From Bacteroidaceae bacterium (GTDB taxonomy: Bacteria; Bacteroidota; Bacteroidia; Bacteroidales; Bacteroidaceae): DNA of 42,238 nucleotides. The stretch is taken from the NCBI GenBank assembly GCA_024398595.1, contig JAKSIX010000018.1:1-42238 (forward strand), in the 5' to 3' direction. Shown piece by piece: positions 34,593 through 42,238 of the stretch. The notes below the pieces were generated by a model that was given only the letters and a program-made list of their open reading frames with translations, had not been told where the DNA came from and made no database searches. A program made the translations under genes and the position numbers. Each line of letters opens with the position of its first letter. Within the stretch, counting starts at the first letter, position 1.

Positions 34593-37250
34593 TCAGATAA
34601 CCTCGAAGTCAAGTGACTGAAGATCCCTGTCTGCTGATGACGGACCGTACAGAATCTGATAGTGACCTGCAAATGTCGATACTTCATCGATTGATTCGTC
34701 ATAGTACTGGAACGACTCGCCGTTTAGGGTAATGACGGCATTGGCAGTCTCACCAGCCTTCAGAGAAACCCTCTGGAAGCCCTGCAGACCCTTGATAGGA
34801 GCATCCGGATTGTCAAGGTTCTTCACATAGACCTGAACAATCTCGGTACCATCGACAGAGCCGGTATTGGTTACAGGGATAGTGATTGTCACGCTGCCGT
34901 TCTTCTTCATACTGCTCTTCGAGAGTTTGCCCTTGCCGTAGGCGTATGTAGTGTAGCTCAGGCCGTATCCGAACGGATAGAGAGGCTCGCCACGGAAGTA
35001 GCGATATGTACGTCCCTCCATACTGTAGTCGGTGAATTCAGGAAGCTGATCGGTTGACTTGTAGAATGTAACAGGGAGCTTTGCTGACGGGTTGCAGTCG
35101 CCGTTCAGAATCTCTGCAAGAGCCTGAGCTCCACCCTGTCCAGGATACCAGGCCTGAATGAGAGCGTCGAACTGATCCTCCAGACTGCCGAAGCCCATGC
35201 AGGAACCTGCACAGTCAACAAAGATAGTCGGGATGCCGGTCTCGTGCATTGCCCGGATCAGACGCTGCTGAACAGCAGGAATCTCGATATCCGGTTTGTC
35301 GCCGCCCTCACCCTCCATCGAAGGAGTGATACCGCCGATTATTACGATGGCATCAACATTCTGGGCAATCAGCTTCTCTGCAAGACCCGAGAACTCTGCA
35401 ATCTGCTGCTTGCAGATCTGAGCGCTGAGACGTGCGAACTGACCTGTAGAGTGAGTGTAGGTAATCTCCACATCGTATGCCTGACCTTCCACAACCTTGA
35501 AGGACTTGAGCTGAGGCTGTGCGCCACGGCCGCCGAAGCCGCCAAAACCACCAAAGCCGCCGAAACCGCCGAAGCCGCCGCGACCACCCTGGGCAGGCTT
35601 GTTGTCCTCAACGACCTTACCGTTTACCTTCAGCTTGAAGCCGTTGTCGCCGCTGATGTTGTAGTTCATCTCGCCTGTGAACGGAGCGATGAGCTTACCG
35701 GTCAGACGAACCGAGAAGTTCTCCTTCTCCACACCGTCAGCAAAGTTGTAAGCGCCGAAAGTGCTGAAGTTGACCTCCTTGAAGTAGTTGGTAACTGCCG
35801 GCTCACCCTTGAATTCGGTATTGTTCCAGAATTCAGCCTTGAGACCCTGACCGTCATTCATATCCTGAGTATAATAGGTGGTATAATACTCGTTGCGGAT
35901 TTCGCAGGCCTTGTCGTAAATGATTTCAGTGTTCGGGAAGAACTTCCTGATACCGTCCAGCAGAGAGCGTGTGTGCTCCTTGGTAGGACTGCCGCCGTAC
36001 TCGCCGTTCATCATATTGGAATCGTCAGCGTTAGGACCTAGTACAGCCAGTTTCTTTATGTTCTTGTCAAGCGGCAGGACACCGTCGTTCTTGAGCAGAA
36101 CCATTGACTGGCGTGCAGCCTCCACTGCCAGCCGGTCATTGGCCTCGCTGCTGATGACATCCTCGCCGAGATTTGCCCAAGGCAGCATCTCAGCAGGGTC
36201 AAACATACCGAGTTCGAAACGGCCTGTCAGTACGCGGCGCAAAGCCACGTCAATGTCAGCCTCGTTGATCTTGCCGTCCTGCAGACCGCCGACCAGAGAC
36301 ATGAATGATTTGCCGCACTCCAGGTCAGTACCGGAGAGAACCGCATCGACAGACGCTGAAACTGCATCAGGATGCGTACCGTGCTGATTCTTGTTGTAGA
36401 AGTTGTTGATAGCGTCGCAGTCGGTCAGAACGATAGCCTTGTACCCCCACTTCTCACGAAGGATATTGGTCAGAAGACGCTCGCTGCCGCAGCAAGGCTC
36501 ACCCTCGTAACGGTTGTAGGCGCACATCACCTCACGGACATCACCCTCCTGAACCAGTTTCTTGAATGCCGGCAGATATGTCTCCCACAGGTCACGCATT
36601 GATACAGATGCATCGTAACGGTGACGCTGCTGTTCCGGACCGCTGTGGACTGCATAGTGCTTTGCGCAGGCATGGGTCTTGTAGTACTTGTCGTCATTGC
36701 CCTGCATACCCTTGACATTGGCAACGCCCATCACGCCCATATGATACGGGTCCTCACCGTAAGCCTCCTGACCGCGGCCCCAGCGTGGGTCACGGAAGAT
36801 GTTCACGTTCGGGCACCAGAATGTCAGCTCCGGATTGCCAGGTACATAGTTTGCACCCATCTCCACACCGAAGATGTTGTGATCGGAACGGTTCCAGTTT
36901 GCACGGGCCTCGTCCGATACGGCTGTGAATACATCGTAAACCAAATCCGGGTTGAACGATGCGCCCATTCCTATAGGCTGCGGGAACACAGTGTAGTCAC
37001 CCTGGCGTACTCCGTGGCAAGCCTCACTCCACCAGTTGTACGATGGAATTCCCAGGCTGTCAATGGAGATGGACTTGTTCATTATAAGTCCGACCTTCTC
37101 CTCCGGTGTCAGACGGGACATCAAGTCTTCGACACGTTTCTCGGTTTTCAACTTCGGATTCTGGAAAGGATACTCGTACTTTCCACCGCCGCACGATGCG
37201 GCCAGAAGTCCTGCTACCGCGAAAAGCAGCAGTTTACTTGTCTTGTTCAT
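34593..37250 (-). CDS. GH3-family beta-glycosidase with PA14 insertion
   Basis: This 885-residue secreted lipoprotein-like enzyme (signal ending LAASCGGG) probably cleaves beta-glucosides, xylosides or arabinosides in the periplasm or at the cell surface. The N-terminal GH3 barrel includes WWSEACHGV, RDPRWGRGQEAYGEDP and CAKHYAVHSGPE; the nucleophile is Asp 277 in IVLTDCDA. In the second GH3 domain a PA14 domain is inserted (about residues 462-612, from GLKAEFWNNTEFKGE), which in relatives shapes the active site. Inside PA14 is a run of five Gly-Gly-Phe units. The C-terminal fibronectin-like domain ends near TFAGHYQILYGPSS. It is divergent from the GH9 gene. Confidence 0.95.
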   Translation of the reverse strand: MNKTSKLLLFAVAGLLAASCGGGKYEYPFQNPKLKTEKRVEDLMSRLTPEEKVGLIMNKSISIDSLGIPSYNWWSEACHGVRQGDYTVFPQPIGMGASFNPDLVYDVFTAVSDEARANWNRSDHNIFGVEMGANYVPGNPELTFWCPNVNIFRDPRWGRGQEAYGEDPYHMGVMGVANVKGMQGNDDKYYKTHACAKHYAVHSGPEQQRHRYDASVSMRDLWETYLPAFKKLVQEGDVREVMCAYNRYEGEPCCGSERLLTNILREKWGYKAIVLTDCDAINNFYNKNQHGTHPDAVSASVDAVLSGTDLECGKSFMSLVGGLQDGKINEADIDVALRRVLTGRFELGMFDPAEMLPWANLGEDVISSEANDRLAVEAARQSMVLLKNDGVLPLDKNIKKLAVLGPNADDSNMMNGEYGGSPTKEHTRSLLDGIRKFFPNTEIIYDKACEIRNEYYTTYYTQDMNDGQGLKAEFWNNTEFKGEPAVTNYFKEVNFSTFGAYNFADGVEKENFSVRLTGKLIAPFTGEMNYNISGDNGFKLKVNGKVVEDNKPAQGGRGGFGGFGGFGGFGGFGGRGAQPQLKSFKVVEGQAYDVEITYTHSTGQFARLSAQICKQQIAEFSGLAEKLIAQNVDAIVIIGGITPSMEGEGGDKPDIEIPAVQQRLIRAMHETGIPTIFVDCAGSCMGFGSLEDQFDALIQAWYPGQGGAQALAEILNGDCNPSAKLPVTFYKSTDQLPEFTDYSMEGRTYRYFRGEPLYPFGYGLSYTTYAYGKGKLSKSSMKKNGSVTITIPVTNTGSVDGTEIVQVYVKNLDNPDAPIKGLQGFQRVSLKAGETANAVITLNGESFQYYDESIDEVSTFAGHYQILYGPSSADRDLQSLDFEVI
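35523..35588 (-). repeat. In-frame Gly-Gly-Phe tandem repeat inside the GH3 PA14 domain
   Basis: This encodes Gly-Gly-Arg, five Gly-Gly-Phe units and Gly-Gly-Arg. The codons differ between units (GGC/GGT, TTC/TTT), so the repeat is kept at protein level rather than being a recent DNA duplication. It lies in the loop after KVVEDN of PA14. Confidence 0.9.
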
Positions 37251-37351
37251 TGTTCGGTAAGTATTGATAGTTATTTGTATGAAATCGGATTGATTCTGCG
37301 AATGTAAGACTTTTCCGTGACAAATTCTTTTCCAGTTACCTGTAAAATTCC

Positions 37352-37359
37352 TATTTTTG
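37352..37359 (+). promoter_or_regulatory. Possible -7 box for GH9
   Basis: TATTTTTG fits TAnnTTTG and would start transcription near 37363, about 35 bases before ATG 37398. There is no clear TTTG at 19-21 bases upstream. The remaining 37251-37397 gap shows nothing else distinct. Confidence 0.3.
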
Positions 37360-37397
37360 AAAAGTCAATAGAATTTGAGAACCAAAACATTGTGTAT

Positions 37398-40001
37398 ATG
37401 AAAACGATAAAATCCATTATTTCACTGGCTGCATTACTGTCAGTGCCGGCAATTGCCACCGCACAGACGTTCAAGCTGAACGACCTTGAATACTTTGAGG
37501 AGCGCGGAGCCAACGTACTTGTTTATAGCAACATCTACAACGGAGGATTCTGCGATGAGAAACTTGCCGGAATCGAAATTATCCAGCGCGGCGAGCGCAT
37601 CAGCACAGGCGGAGGAATCCGCTTCATGAACACTCCGGAGCAATGGGACATCTATGGTACGATGACAAACCGTACCGTCAACCGCAAGGAAAACTACATT
37701 GAGGTAGAACTGACTTACGAGGATTACGGTTTCACATCAAAAATACGTGTACAGCCGAAGGACAAGGGCTGTCTGATGCAGGTCTATCTGGACAAGCCTG
37801 TTCCGGAAAATCTTGTCGGCAAGGCCGGTATGAACCTGGAGTTCTTCCCGGCATCGTATTTCGGCAAGAACTACCTTGTGGATGGGGTCGCCAGGATTCT
37901 TCCCAAATATCCGCAGCACGATACTCAGGTAAGGCCTGTGTCCGAGAAGATTCCGCAGTATTACGGAGAATCCACATTCGATGACCGCGGTCGTGGCGAG
38001 TTCCTTGTACCGATTGCATTATCTACAGGCCATCAGATTGTTATGGCACCGGAGGACAAGACTCTGCGCGTAGGCATCAGGTCAGATCGGGAGGTAAGTC
38101 TGTACGACGGCCGTCTTCTGGCACAGAACGGCACATTCGTTGTCCGCTCGCTACTTCCGGAAGGAAAGACCGGCAAAGTGCTGGAGTGGTACGTAGAGCC
38201 TAGCGTGGATCAGCAGTGGACACGTGAGCCCAACATCGGTTTCTCGCAGATAGGCTACACCCCTGCACAGAAGAAGGTCGCTGTAGTGGAACTTGACAGG
38301 AACGACAAGCCTGCCGCCACGGCAAAGATTCTCCGCGTCAATCCTGACGGGGTCAAGAGCGTGGCAATGGAGGCAAAGGTTGAGCCTTGGGGCGTATTCT
38401 ACAACCGTTACAACTATGTGACGATAGATTTCAGCCAGATTAAGGAGCCGGGACTGTACAGCATTGAATATGCAGGAGTCGAGACCAATGCATTCCCAAT
38501 AGACAAGGACGTGTATAGCGACAAATGGCACGCTTCAATGGATATCTCGCTTGTCGTGAATATGGATCACATGGAGGTCAATGAGGCCTACCGCATCTGG
38601 CACGGACGCGCCAATATGGACGATGCCGTGCAGGCTCCGCTCAACATCCGTCTGCACGACGGCTATTCAATGGGCGACACCACCAACACCAAATACAAAC
38701 CGTTGGAGCATATCCCGGGTCTGGCAGTAGGCGGATGGTACGATGCCGGCGACTTTGACATCCAGGCCAACTCGGTCGTGAACACCGTACAGGATCTGGC
38801 ATCACTCTGGAGACTCTTCAAGCCTCTGCGCGACCAGACATTCATCGACGAAAAAACACAATATGCCGACATTCACCGTCCAGACGGCATTCCTGATGTG
38901 GTACAGCAGATTATGCACGGTACACTCAACATCAACGCACAGGTCGAGAACATCGGTTTTGTGGCAAATGTAATCGGCCAGCCAGATATGCACCATTATC
39001 ATCATCTGGGCGATGCCATGACTCTGTCCGACGGACTGATTTATGACCCGTCGCTCAAGCTCTACGAGGTCAAGGACGGACGTTCAGGCACACCCGACGA
39101 CCGTTTCGTAGTCACATCACGCGGCGGTGCAGGCAGTGCGATGGGAACTATCGTTTCCCTGGCATCGGCCTACCCTGCTCTGAAAGAATACTTCCCGGAA
39201 GAGGCCGAGCGTTCGCTGAAGAATGCGCTCAAGCTTTGGGATCAGTATGCCGCACAGCTCGCACCGAGAGCAAACCAGAACCAGGCACCGGCTCAGGGAC
39301 AGGGTATGTGGAACAGGCGCGGAGGTGGAGATCCACGTCTGAATGCGGCCATCGAGCTGTACTATGCTACAGGCGAGCAGCGTTTCAAGGACGTGTTCAT
39401 GCCAATCATTATGAACCAGCTCAATCCGCGTGCGGCCAACCAGCAGAGCTTCGGCGGCGGAATTGCGCCTAACTTCAATTTGGCCAGCATTCTCCGGGTA
39501 TATGATATGCTTGACGGGGAATCACAGCAGAAGGTAAAGGATGCCATTCCGGCATACGTCGAGAACCTGAGCCGTGCTGGCAACGACAACCCGTACAAGG
39601 TTCCTATCCAGGGCAGCAACTGGGCCGGCAACACCCAGGTGATGGGCAATGCGTTCAACTTCTATCTGATATGGCGTCAGTTCCCGGATCAGGTCGATCC
39701 CGAACTGGTTCTGAAAGGTCTGAACTACATCTACGGCTGCCACCCGTACAGCAATGTGTCGTTCATCACAGCAGTGGGTGTGAACACCAAGAAGGTGGCC
39801 TACGGCAACAACCGCGCCGACTACACGGTAATCCCCGGTGGCGTGGTTCCGGGACTTATAGTGAAGAAGCCGGACTTGCTTGAGAACAAGGACGACTATC
39901 CGTTCCTGTGGGGCGAGAACGAGTGCTGCATCAATTCCGTACCGAACTACGTGATGCTGAACCTCGCCTGCGACGAGATTGCGAAGTCAATGAACAAGTG
40001 A
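37398..40001 (+). CDS. GH9-family secreted beta-glycanase
   Basis: This 867-residue enzyme starts at ATG 37398 (MKTIKSIISL) with a signal peptide ending ATAQ. Residues about 25-290 form a beta-rich N-terminal region I cannot name. An Ig-like domain of the CelD N-terminal type follows (about 295-385, NIGFSQIGYTPAQKKVAVVE). The GH9 (alpha/alpha)6 catalytic domain then carries Asp 449 and Asp 452 in GGWYDAGDFD and the general acid Glu 842 in GENECCIN. A Gln/Asn/Gly-rich insertion lies at about residues 622-645. GH9 enzymes cleave beta-1,4-glucans or related beta-glucans; the exact substrate is open. Confidence 0.93.
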   Translation: MKTIKSIISLAALLSVPAIATAQTFKLNDLEYFEERGANVLVYSNIYNGGFCDEKLAGIEIIQRGERISTGGGIRFMNTPEQWDIYGTMTNRTVNRKENYIEVELTYEDYGFTSKIRVQPKDKGCLMQVYLDKPVPENLVGKAGMNLEFFPASYFGKNYLVDGVARILPKYPQHDTQVRPVSEKIPQYYGESTFDDRGRGEFLVPIALSTGHQIVMAPEDKTLRVGIRSDREVSLYDGRLLAQNGTFVVRSLLPEGKTGKVLEWYVEPSVDQQWTREPNIGFSQIGYTPAQKKVAVVELDRNDKPAATAKILRVNPDGVKSVAMEAKVEPWGVFYNRYNYVTIDFSQIKEPGLYSIEYAGVETNAFPIDKDVYSDKWHASMDISLVVNMDHMEVNEAYRIWHGRANMDDAVQAPLNIRLHDGYSMGDTTNTKYKPLEHIPGLAVGGWYDAGDFDIQANSVVNTVQDLASLWRLFKPLRDQTFIDEKTQYADIHRPDGIPDVVQQIMHGTLNINAQVENIGFVANVIGQPDMHHYHHLGDAMTLSDGLIYDPSLKLYEVKDGRSGTPDDRFVVTSRGGAGSAMGTIVSLASAYPALKEYFPEEAERSLKNALKLWDQYAAQLAPRANQNQAPAQGQGMWNRRGGGDPRLNAAIELYYATGEQRFKDVFMPIIMNQLNPRAANQQSFGGGIAPNFNLASILRVYDMLDGESQQKVKDAIPAYVENLSRAGNDNPYKVPIQGSNWAGNTQVMGNAFNFYLIWRQFPDQVDPELVLKGLNYIYGCHPYSNVSFITAVGVNTKKVAYGNNRADYTVIPGGVVPGLIVKKPDLLENKDDYPFLWGENECCINSVPNYVMLNLACDEIAKSMNK

Positions 40002-40061
40002 GAATCTGTATTTTCAACATTTTGTTACTTACAATCCAAAAACTTATTCTTACTTTTGTCA

Positions 40062-40188
40062 CGTGCTCGTGTTCACGTAAGGGGCTCTGCCCTCGAAACT
40101 CTTGCGCAGCAACTCATTAAGTTGAGGAAAATATACCGCTACGGCTAGTATATTTATATAAGAGACAGATGATGTCTCTTATTTTTTT
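40062..40188 (+). ncRNA. Candidate structured small RNA
   Basis: A -7 box TACTTTTG (40051-40058) predicts a start near 40062, and a strong terminator ends at about 40188. Between them are short hairpins: ACGTG/CACGT (40061-40078), GGGC/GCCC around 40082-40092 and CAACT/AGTTG near 40111-40125. There is no convincing reading frame on this strand. No good -33 element was found, so this could also be the GH9 3' untranslated region. Confidence 0.3.
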
Positions 40189-40404
40189 CTCCGCGCTCTT
40201 CACCCCGTTCGGATTGCCGAGCATATAAACATCGTAGCCATTCGCCATCAGCTTACGCGCCAATCCCAGATTCCCCGGGAACTCATCCGATGAGGGCAAA
40301 TCATACTCACCCTCGCACATCGCAAACAATCTGCTTCCGTTCCTCGCAAACCGTTTCAGCTCCACGAACGGCACATTATCCAGAATTGCCTTAAGAATCA
40401 GCAT
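40117..40404 (-). pseudogene. Truncated C-terminal fragment resembling a CdiA-CT/MuF-associated toxin-like domain
   Basis: The frame reads ELKRFARNGSRLFAMCEGEY, then GNLGLARKLMANGYDVYMLG and NPNGVKSA. The pattern 'A-R-K-L-x-x-N-G-Y-D-V-Y-x-L-x-N-P-N-x-x-K-S-A' is one I associate with nuclease-like domains at the C-termini of Bacteroidetes phage-head or contact-toxin proteins. Full domains continue for another 70 or so residues after KSAD; here the frame leaves the family and ends in the terminator region. Upstream it is open only five codons past the ATG, to a TAA. So both ends seem lost. The family call is from memory and moderate. Confidence 0.45.
40158..40188 (+). terminator. Intrinsic terminator
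   Basis: ATAAGAGACA (40158-40167) pairs with TGTCTCTTAT (40173-40182), a perfect 10-bp stem with a 5-base loop, followed by Ts to 40188. It ends either the GH9 transcript or the candidate small RNA. Confidence 0.8.
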
Positions 40405-40634
40405 AGGCTCACCATTGCTTTACCGAGCGAAGTCCATTTGAATTTGCGAAGTTCGGAAGACCGCGGATAAAGCGTAAGTTACGCCTTTTCAATATGTCTG
40501 TCTCTGCAGGATTCACCCTGCATTGACGAGTGCAATATTAACACAATTCTTACAAAAATGCAACAGTTCATATCACTCGCCCCGAGCGCAGTCAAACGAA
40601 TCAGCACATCCACACAAAATTTCACGATTTTGTC

Positions 40635-40665
40635 TTTCCGGTTCCATTCCTTAACAGTAGCTTTG
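40635..40665 (+). promoter_or_regulatory. Predicted promoter of the Rpn-type remnant
   Basis: TTTC (40635-40638), 19 bases and TAGCTTTG (40658-40665) fit the consensus with one -33 mismatch. The start would be near 40669, about 40 bases before the ATG at 40709. Confidence 0.4.
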
Positions 40666-40708
40666 TACCGCTTCCGCACGCTGCGGACAGCACTAATACA
40701 TAACTGCC

Positions 40709-41259
40709 ATGGAAAAAACAGATTTGAGGCAAGGGCCTTACTGCAACCTTATGAGCGATGTAGCTTTCCGGTGGATTTTCACCAAGGAATCCAACAACGC
40801 ACTGTTGAGAGACTTTTTGAACGAGTTGATAACAGATCGGGAAATTATCGGTGTAGAGCTGTACAAGGACAGTCAGATGCCATTCTCGAAAGAGTACAGA
40901 AAGAGCATATTTGACGTGTCATGCAAAACAAGCACCGGAGCAATGATTGATGTGGAAGTACAACTGTCCAAACAGGACTTACGGCAAGATTGGCTGAACA
41001 GTCTAAAATATGCGAGATGCCACCGGAAATAAAAGAAATATACATCAGCAGAATGGAGACAGAAATAGACAAACGCGCACAACTGCTCTGTGCCATCAGA
41101 GAAGGGAGAGCCAAAGGCATAGCAGAAGGGAGAGCTGAAGGCATAGCTGAAGGGAGAGCAGCTATGCTTCAGGCAGTCAGAAATATGAAAGCTGCAGGAG
41201 TCTCGGATGAGACAATATGCCAATGGACCGGGCTGAGTCTGGAAGAACTTCCAAATTAA
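40709..41259 (+). pseudogene. Rpn/PD-(D/E)XK nuclease-family transposase, internally deleted
   Basis: The first 100 or so codons (frame from ATG 40709) match the N-terminus of Rpn-type recombination-promoting nucleases: SDVAFRWIFTKESNNALLRD, then SIFDVSCKTSTGAMIDVEVQ with the PD-(D/E)XK core Asp and Glu. That frame ends at 41032. The family's C-terminus resumes in another frame from about 40993: KICEMPPEIKEIYISRME, the EGRAEGIAEGR repeats and the tail ETICQWTGLSLEELPN. About 100 middle residues of a normal 280-300-residue protein are missing and the join is out of frame, so the gene is broken. Confidence 0.8.
41093..41160 (+). repeat. Short tandem repeats in the Rpn-type C-terminus
   Basis: Three to four imperfect 24-base units encode 'EGRAxGIA' (glutamate-glycine-arginine-alanine), a typical low-complexity helix near the end of Rpn-type proteins. 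Confidence 0.75.
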
Positions 41260-41310
41260 TTTCTCCCCATCATTGGCAAAGTATGACTTTTTTGTATGTA
41301 AATATATTGC

Positions 41311-41318
41311 TATATTTG
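41311..41318 (+). promoter_or_regulatory. Predicted -7 box abutting the Dabb-gene start
   Basis: TATATTTG fits TAnnTTTG and ends 6 bases before ATG 41324, implying a nearly leaderless mRNA. A TTTG lies 16 bases upstream (41291-41294), a little close for a -33 element. Confidence 0.35.
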
Positions 41319-41323
41319 CGATT

Positions 41324-41704
41324 ATGAAAAAGTTGATTTCAATAGTGGCTGTAATCCTGATTATTTTCGGTTGTTCAGCCAAGGAGCCGGATCAGGTGCG
41401 TCCAGTGAGGCATATGATTATGTGGACTTTAAATGATTCGTTGGAAGGAAGTCAGAAAGAGGATATCATAAAAATGGCCTGCGATGACTTCAATCGGCTT
41501 AACGGTATGATTACCGGATTGGTAAGTGCCAGTTTCATTTACGAGGGAAGACTTCCGTCATCGAACTGCGATTTCATGTTCGATATGATTTTTGAAAGCG
41601 AGGAGGCACTCAAGAGTTTCTCAGAGCACCCTGAACATCTGAAGAACGCAGAGAGACTGAAGCCGCACATCAAATCCAGGGCCTGTTTGGACGTATTATT
41701 ATAG
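41324..41704 (+). CDS. Dabb-domain (stress-responsive A/B barrel) lipoprotein
   Basis: This 126-residue protein starts at ATG 41324 (MKKLISIVAV); the longer frame to 41273 passes through the -7 box. It has a lipoprotein signal (Cys 17 in IIFGC) and then a Dabb domain beginning VRHMIMWTLND, with the typical C-terminal half FESEEALKSFSEHPEHLKNA. Dabb domains form dimeric ferredoxin-like barrels; the family's biochemical role is often unknown. It lies 21 bases before the GH43 gene on the same strand and may be cotranscribed. Confidence 0.85.
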   Translation: MKKLISIVAVILIIFGCSAKEPDQVRPVRHMIMWTLNDSLEGSQKEDIIKMACDDFNRLNGMITGLVSASFIYEGRLPSSNCDFMFDMIFESEEALKSFSEHPEHLKNAERLKPHIKSRACLDVLL

Positions 41705-41725
41705 CAACATTATTCAACAATAAAT

Positions 41726-42238
41726 ATGAGAAGTCATCAACTGATCAAATCAGCGGCAGTCCTGACCATTGCCGCAATGAGTTTTGGAATCCTGTCGGCA
41801 CAGCAGGATTTCACCAACGAGAAGATTGTCAATGTACCTCGCGGAGAGCAGGCACCGTCCGCCAATCCCGGACAGAGGAATTTCGGCGGAATGATGCCGG
41901 CAATGCGCCCTCCACAGAACGCGCAGGGCGGTCAGGCTGGTCAGCGTCCCGCAATGCAGCGCCCGCCTATGCAGATGCCGGCCGGAGGAATGGGAGGCTT
42001 TGGCGGTGGACAGCGTCCTGCACAGCAGGCCCGTATCCAGAATCTGAAGGATATGTCGATGAGCGACCCATTCATCTATCCGGATCCGGAGACCAAGACT
42101 TACTGGCTCACCAGCACAGGCGGCTCACTCTACAAAAGCAAGGACCTGCAGCAGTGGGAAGGCCCGTACAATGTCATTGACCTGTCAGGCACCTGGATGC
42201 AGGGCAATTTCGTGGCAGCCGCCGAGATTCACAAATTC
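41726..42238 (+). CDS. GH43-family glycoside hydrolase, partial (N-terminus)
   Basis: The first 171 codons of a secreted GH43 enzyme start at ATG 41726, with a signal peptide ending LSAQ. Residues about 36-92 are a low-complexity stretch rich in Gly, Pro, Gln, Met and Arg (for example MRPPQNAQGGQ and GGMGGFGGGQRP). The five-bladed propeller then begins at MSDPFIYPDPETKTYWLTST, with the Asp-Pro that is usually the general base region, and SLYKSKDLQQWEGPY. GH43 enzymes act on arabinan or xylan side chains, matching the GH127 neighbour. The rest lies beyond the right edge. Confidence 0.9.
   Translation, partial: MRSHQLIKSAAVLTIAAMSFGILSAQQDFTNEKIVNVPRGEQAPSANPGQRNFGGMMPAMRPPQNAQGGQAGQRPAMQRPPMQMPAGGMGGFGGGQRPAQQARIQNLKDMSMSDPFIYPDPETKTYWLTSTGGSLYKSKDLQQWEGPYNVIDLSGTWMQGNFVAAAEIHKF

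Larger units (their letters stand above)
40002..40708. other. Intergenic patch with decayed genes between GH9 and the Rpn remnant
   Basis: These 707 bases hold no intact gene. They contain a candidate small RNA with terminator (40062-40188), a truncated toxin-like frame on the minus strand (40117-40404), small hairpins (GCGTAA/TTACGC near 40467-40479 and GCAGG/CCTGC near 40506-40521) and a promoter match for the Rpn remnant at 40635-40665. Confidence 0.7.

Noticed and set aside
40154-40185. TATAAGAGACAG resembles the Tn5 mosaic end used in sequencing libraries.
   Set aside because: The match stops after 12 bases. The sequence forms a natural stem-loop with a T-tract and lacks the rest of the mosaic end and any adapter, so it is an ordinary terminator.
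40479-40679. Minus-strand 66-codon frame upstream of the Rpn remnant.
   Set aside because: No recognisable family, no signal, and it runs across hairpins and the predicted Rpn promoter; it looks like chance.
1-42238. CRISPR arrays, tRNA, rRNA or intact insertion sequences.
   Set aside because: No regularly spaced repeats, cloverleaf patterns or complete transposase genes with terminal inverted repeats were seen.

Overview
The window looks like chromosome of a member of the Bacteroidales, probably Bacteroidaceae/Prevotellaceae-like. Three things point that way. Promoters fit the Bacteroidetes pattern (TTTG or TTG, about 19-21 bases, then TAnnTTTG) and most genes lack a Shine-Dalgarno sequence. 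The gene sets are familiar from this order: the secA neighbourhood, lysS-gpsA-pgi, and coaX-barrel protein-TPR-lptC. Large secreted glycoside hydrolases sit alongside housekeeping genes. No rRNA, tRNA, CRISPR array or intact insertion sequence was seen.

Layout. 1-3964 (minus): a four-gene efflux operon, tetR-tolC-membrane fusion protein-RND pump, with the pump cut by the left edge. 4070-7830 (minus): secA followed by an acidic hypothetical gene. 7909-9847: a divergent purine-salvage pair, an NCS2 permease and xpt. 10184-15330 (plus): the branched-chain amino acid operon ilvD-ilvB-ilvN-ilvC, whose promoter feeds a very short leader holding a terminator-like hairpin. The operon is bracketed by two 140-bp direct repeats, 94 percent identical. 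15537-17666 (minus): a PpiD-like periplasmic chaperone. 17813-21822 (minus): coaX, an outer-membrane barrel protein, a TPR protein and lptC, overlapping or closely packed. 21990-26413 (plus): a DUF4105/Lnb-like protein fused to an alkaline-phosphatase-superfamily domain, then a SlyD-type FKBP and aroC. 26402-31014 (minus): a HAD phosphatase, pgi, gpsA and lysS.

The right quarter (31070-42238) is carbohydrate-active and more accessory. It holds a GH127 beta-L-arabinofuranosidase, a Tat-exported iron-sulfur flavoprotein, a GH3 enzyme with a PA14 insertion, a GH9 enzyme, a small Dabb-domain lipoprotein and the start of a GH43 enzyme. Together these suggest breakdown of arabinose-containing plant polysaccharides, although no SusC/SusD pair lies in the window. 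Between GH9 and the Dabb gene is a roughly 1.3-kb decayed patch with a truncated toxin-like reading frame, an internally deleted Rpn-type nuclease gene and a candidate structured small RNA.

The observations I rate highest are: (a) the Lnb-like/phosphatase fusion, in which a former signal peptide appears to serve as an internal membrane segment and the phosphatase half has lost the nucleophile and five of six metal ligands by eye alignment; (b) the direct repeats bracketing the ilv operon; (c) the hairpin plus U-tract at the extreme 5' end of the ilv transcript; (d) Gly/Gln/Met/Phe-rich low-complexity insertions shared by four unrelated glycoside hydrolases; and (e) the possible small RNA at 40062-40188.
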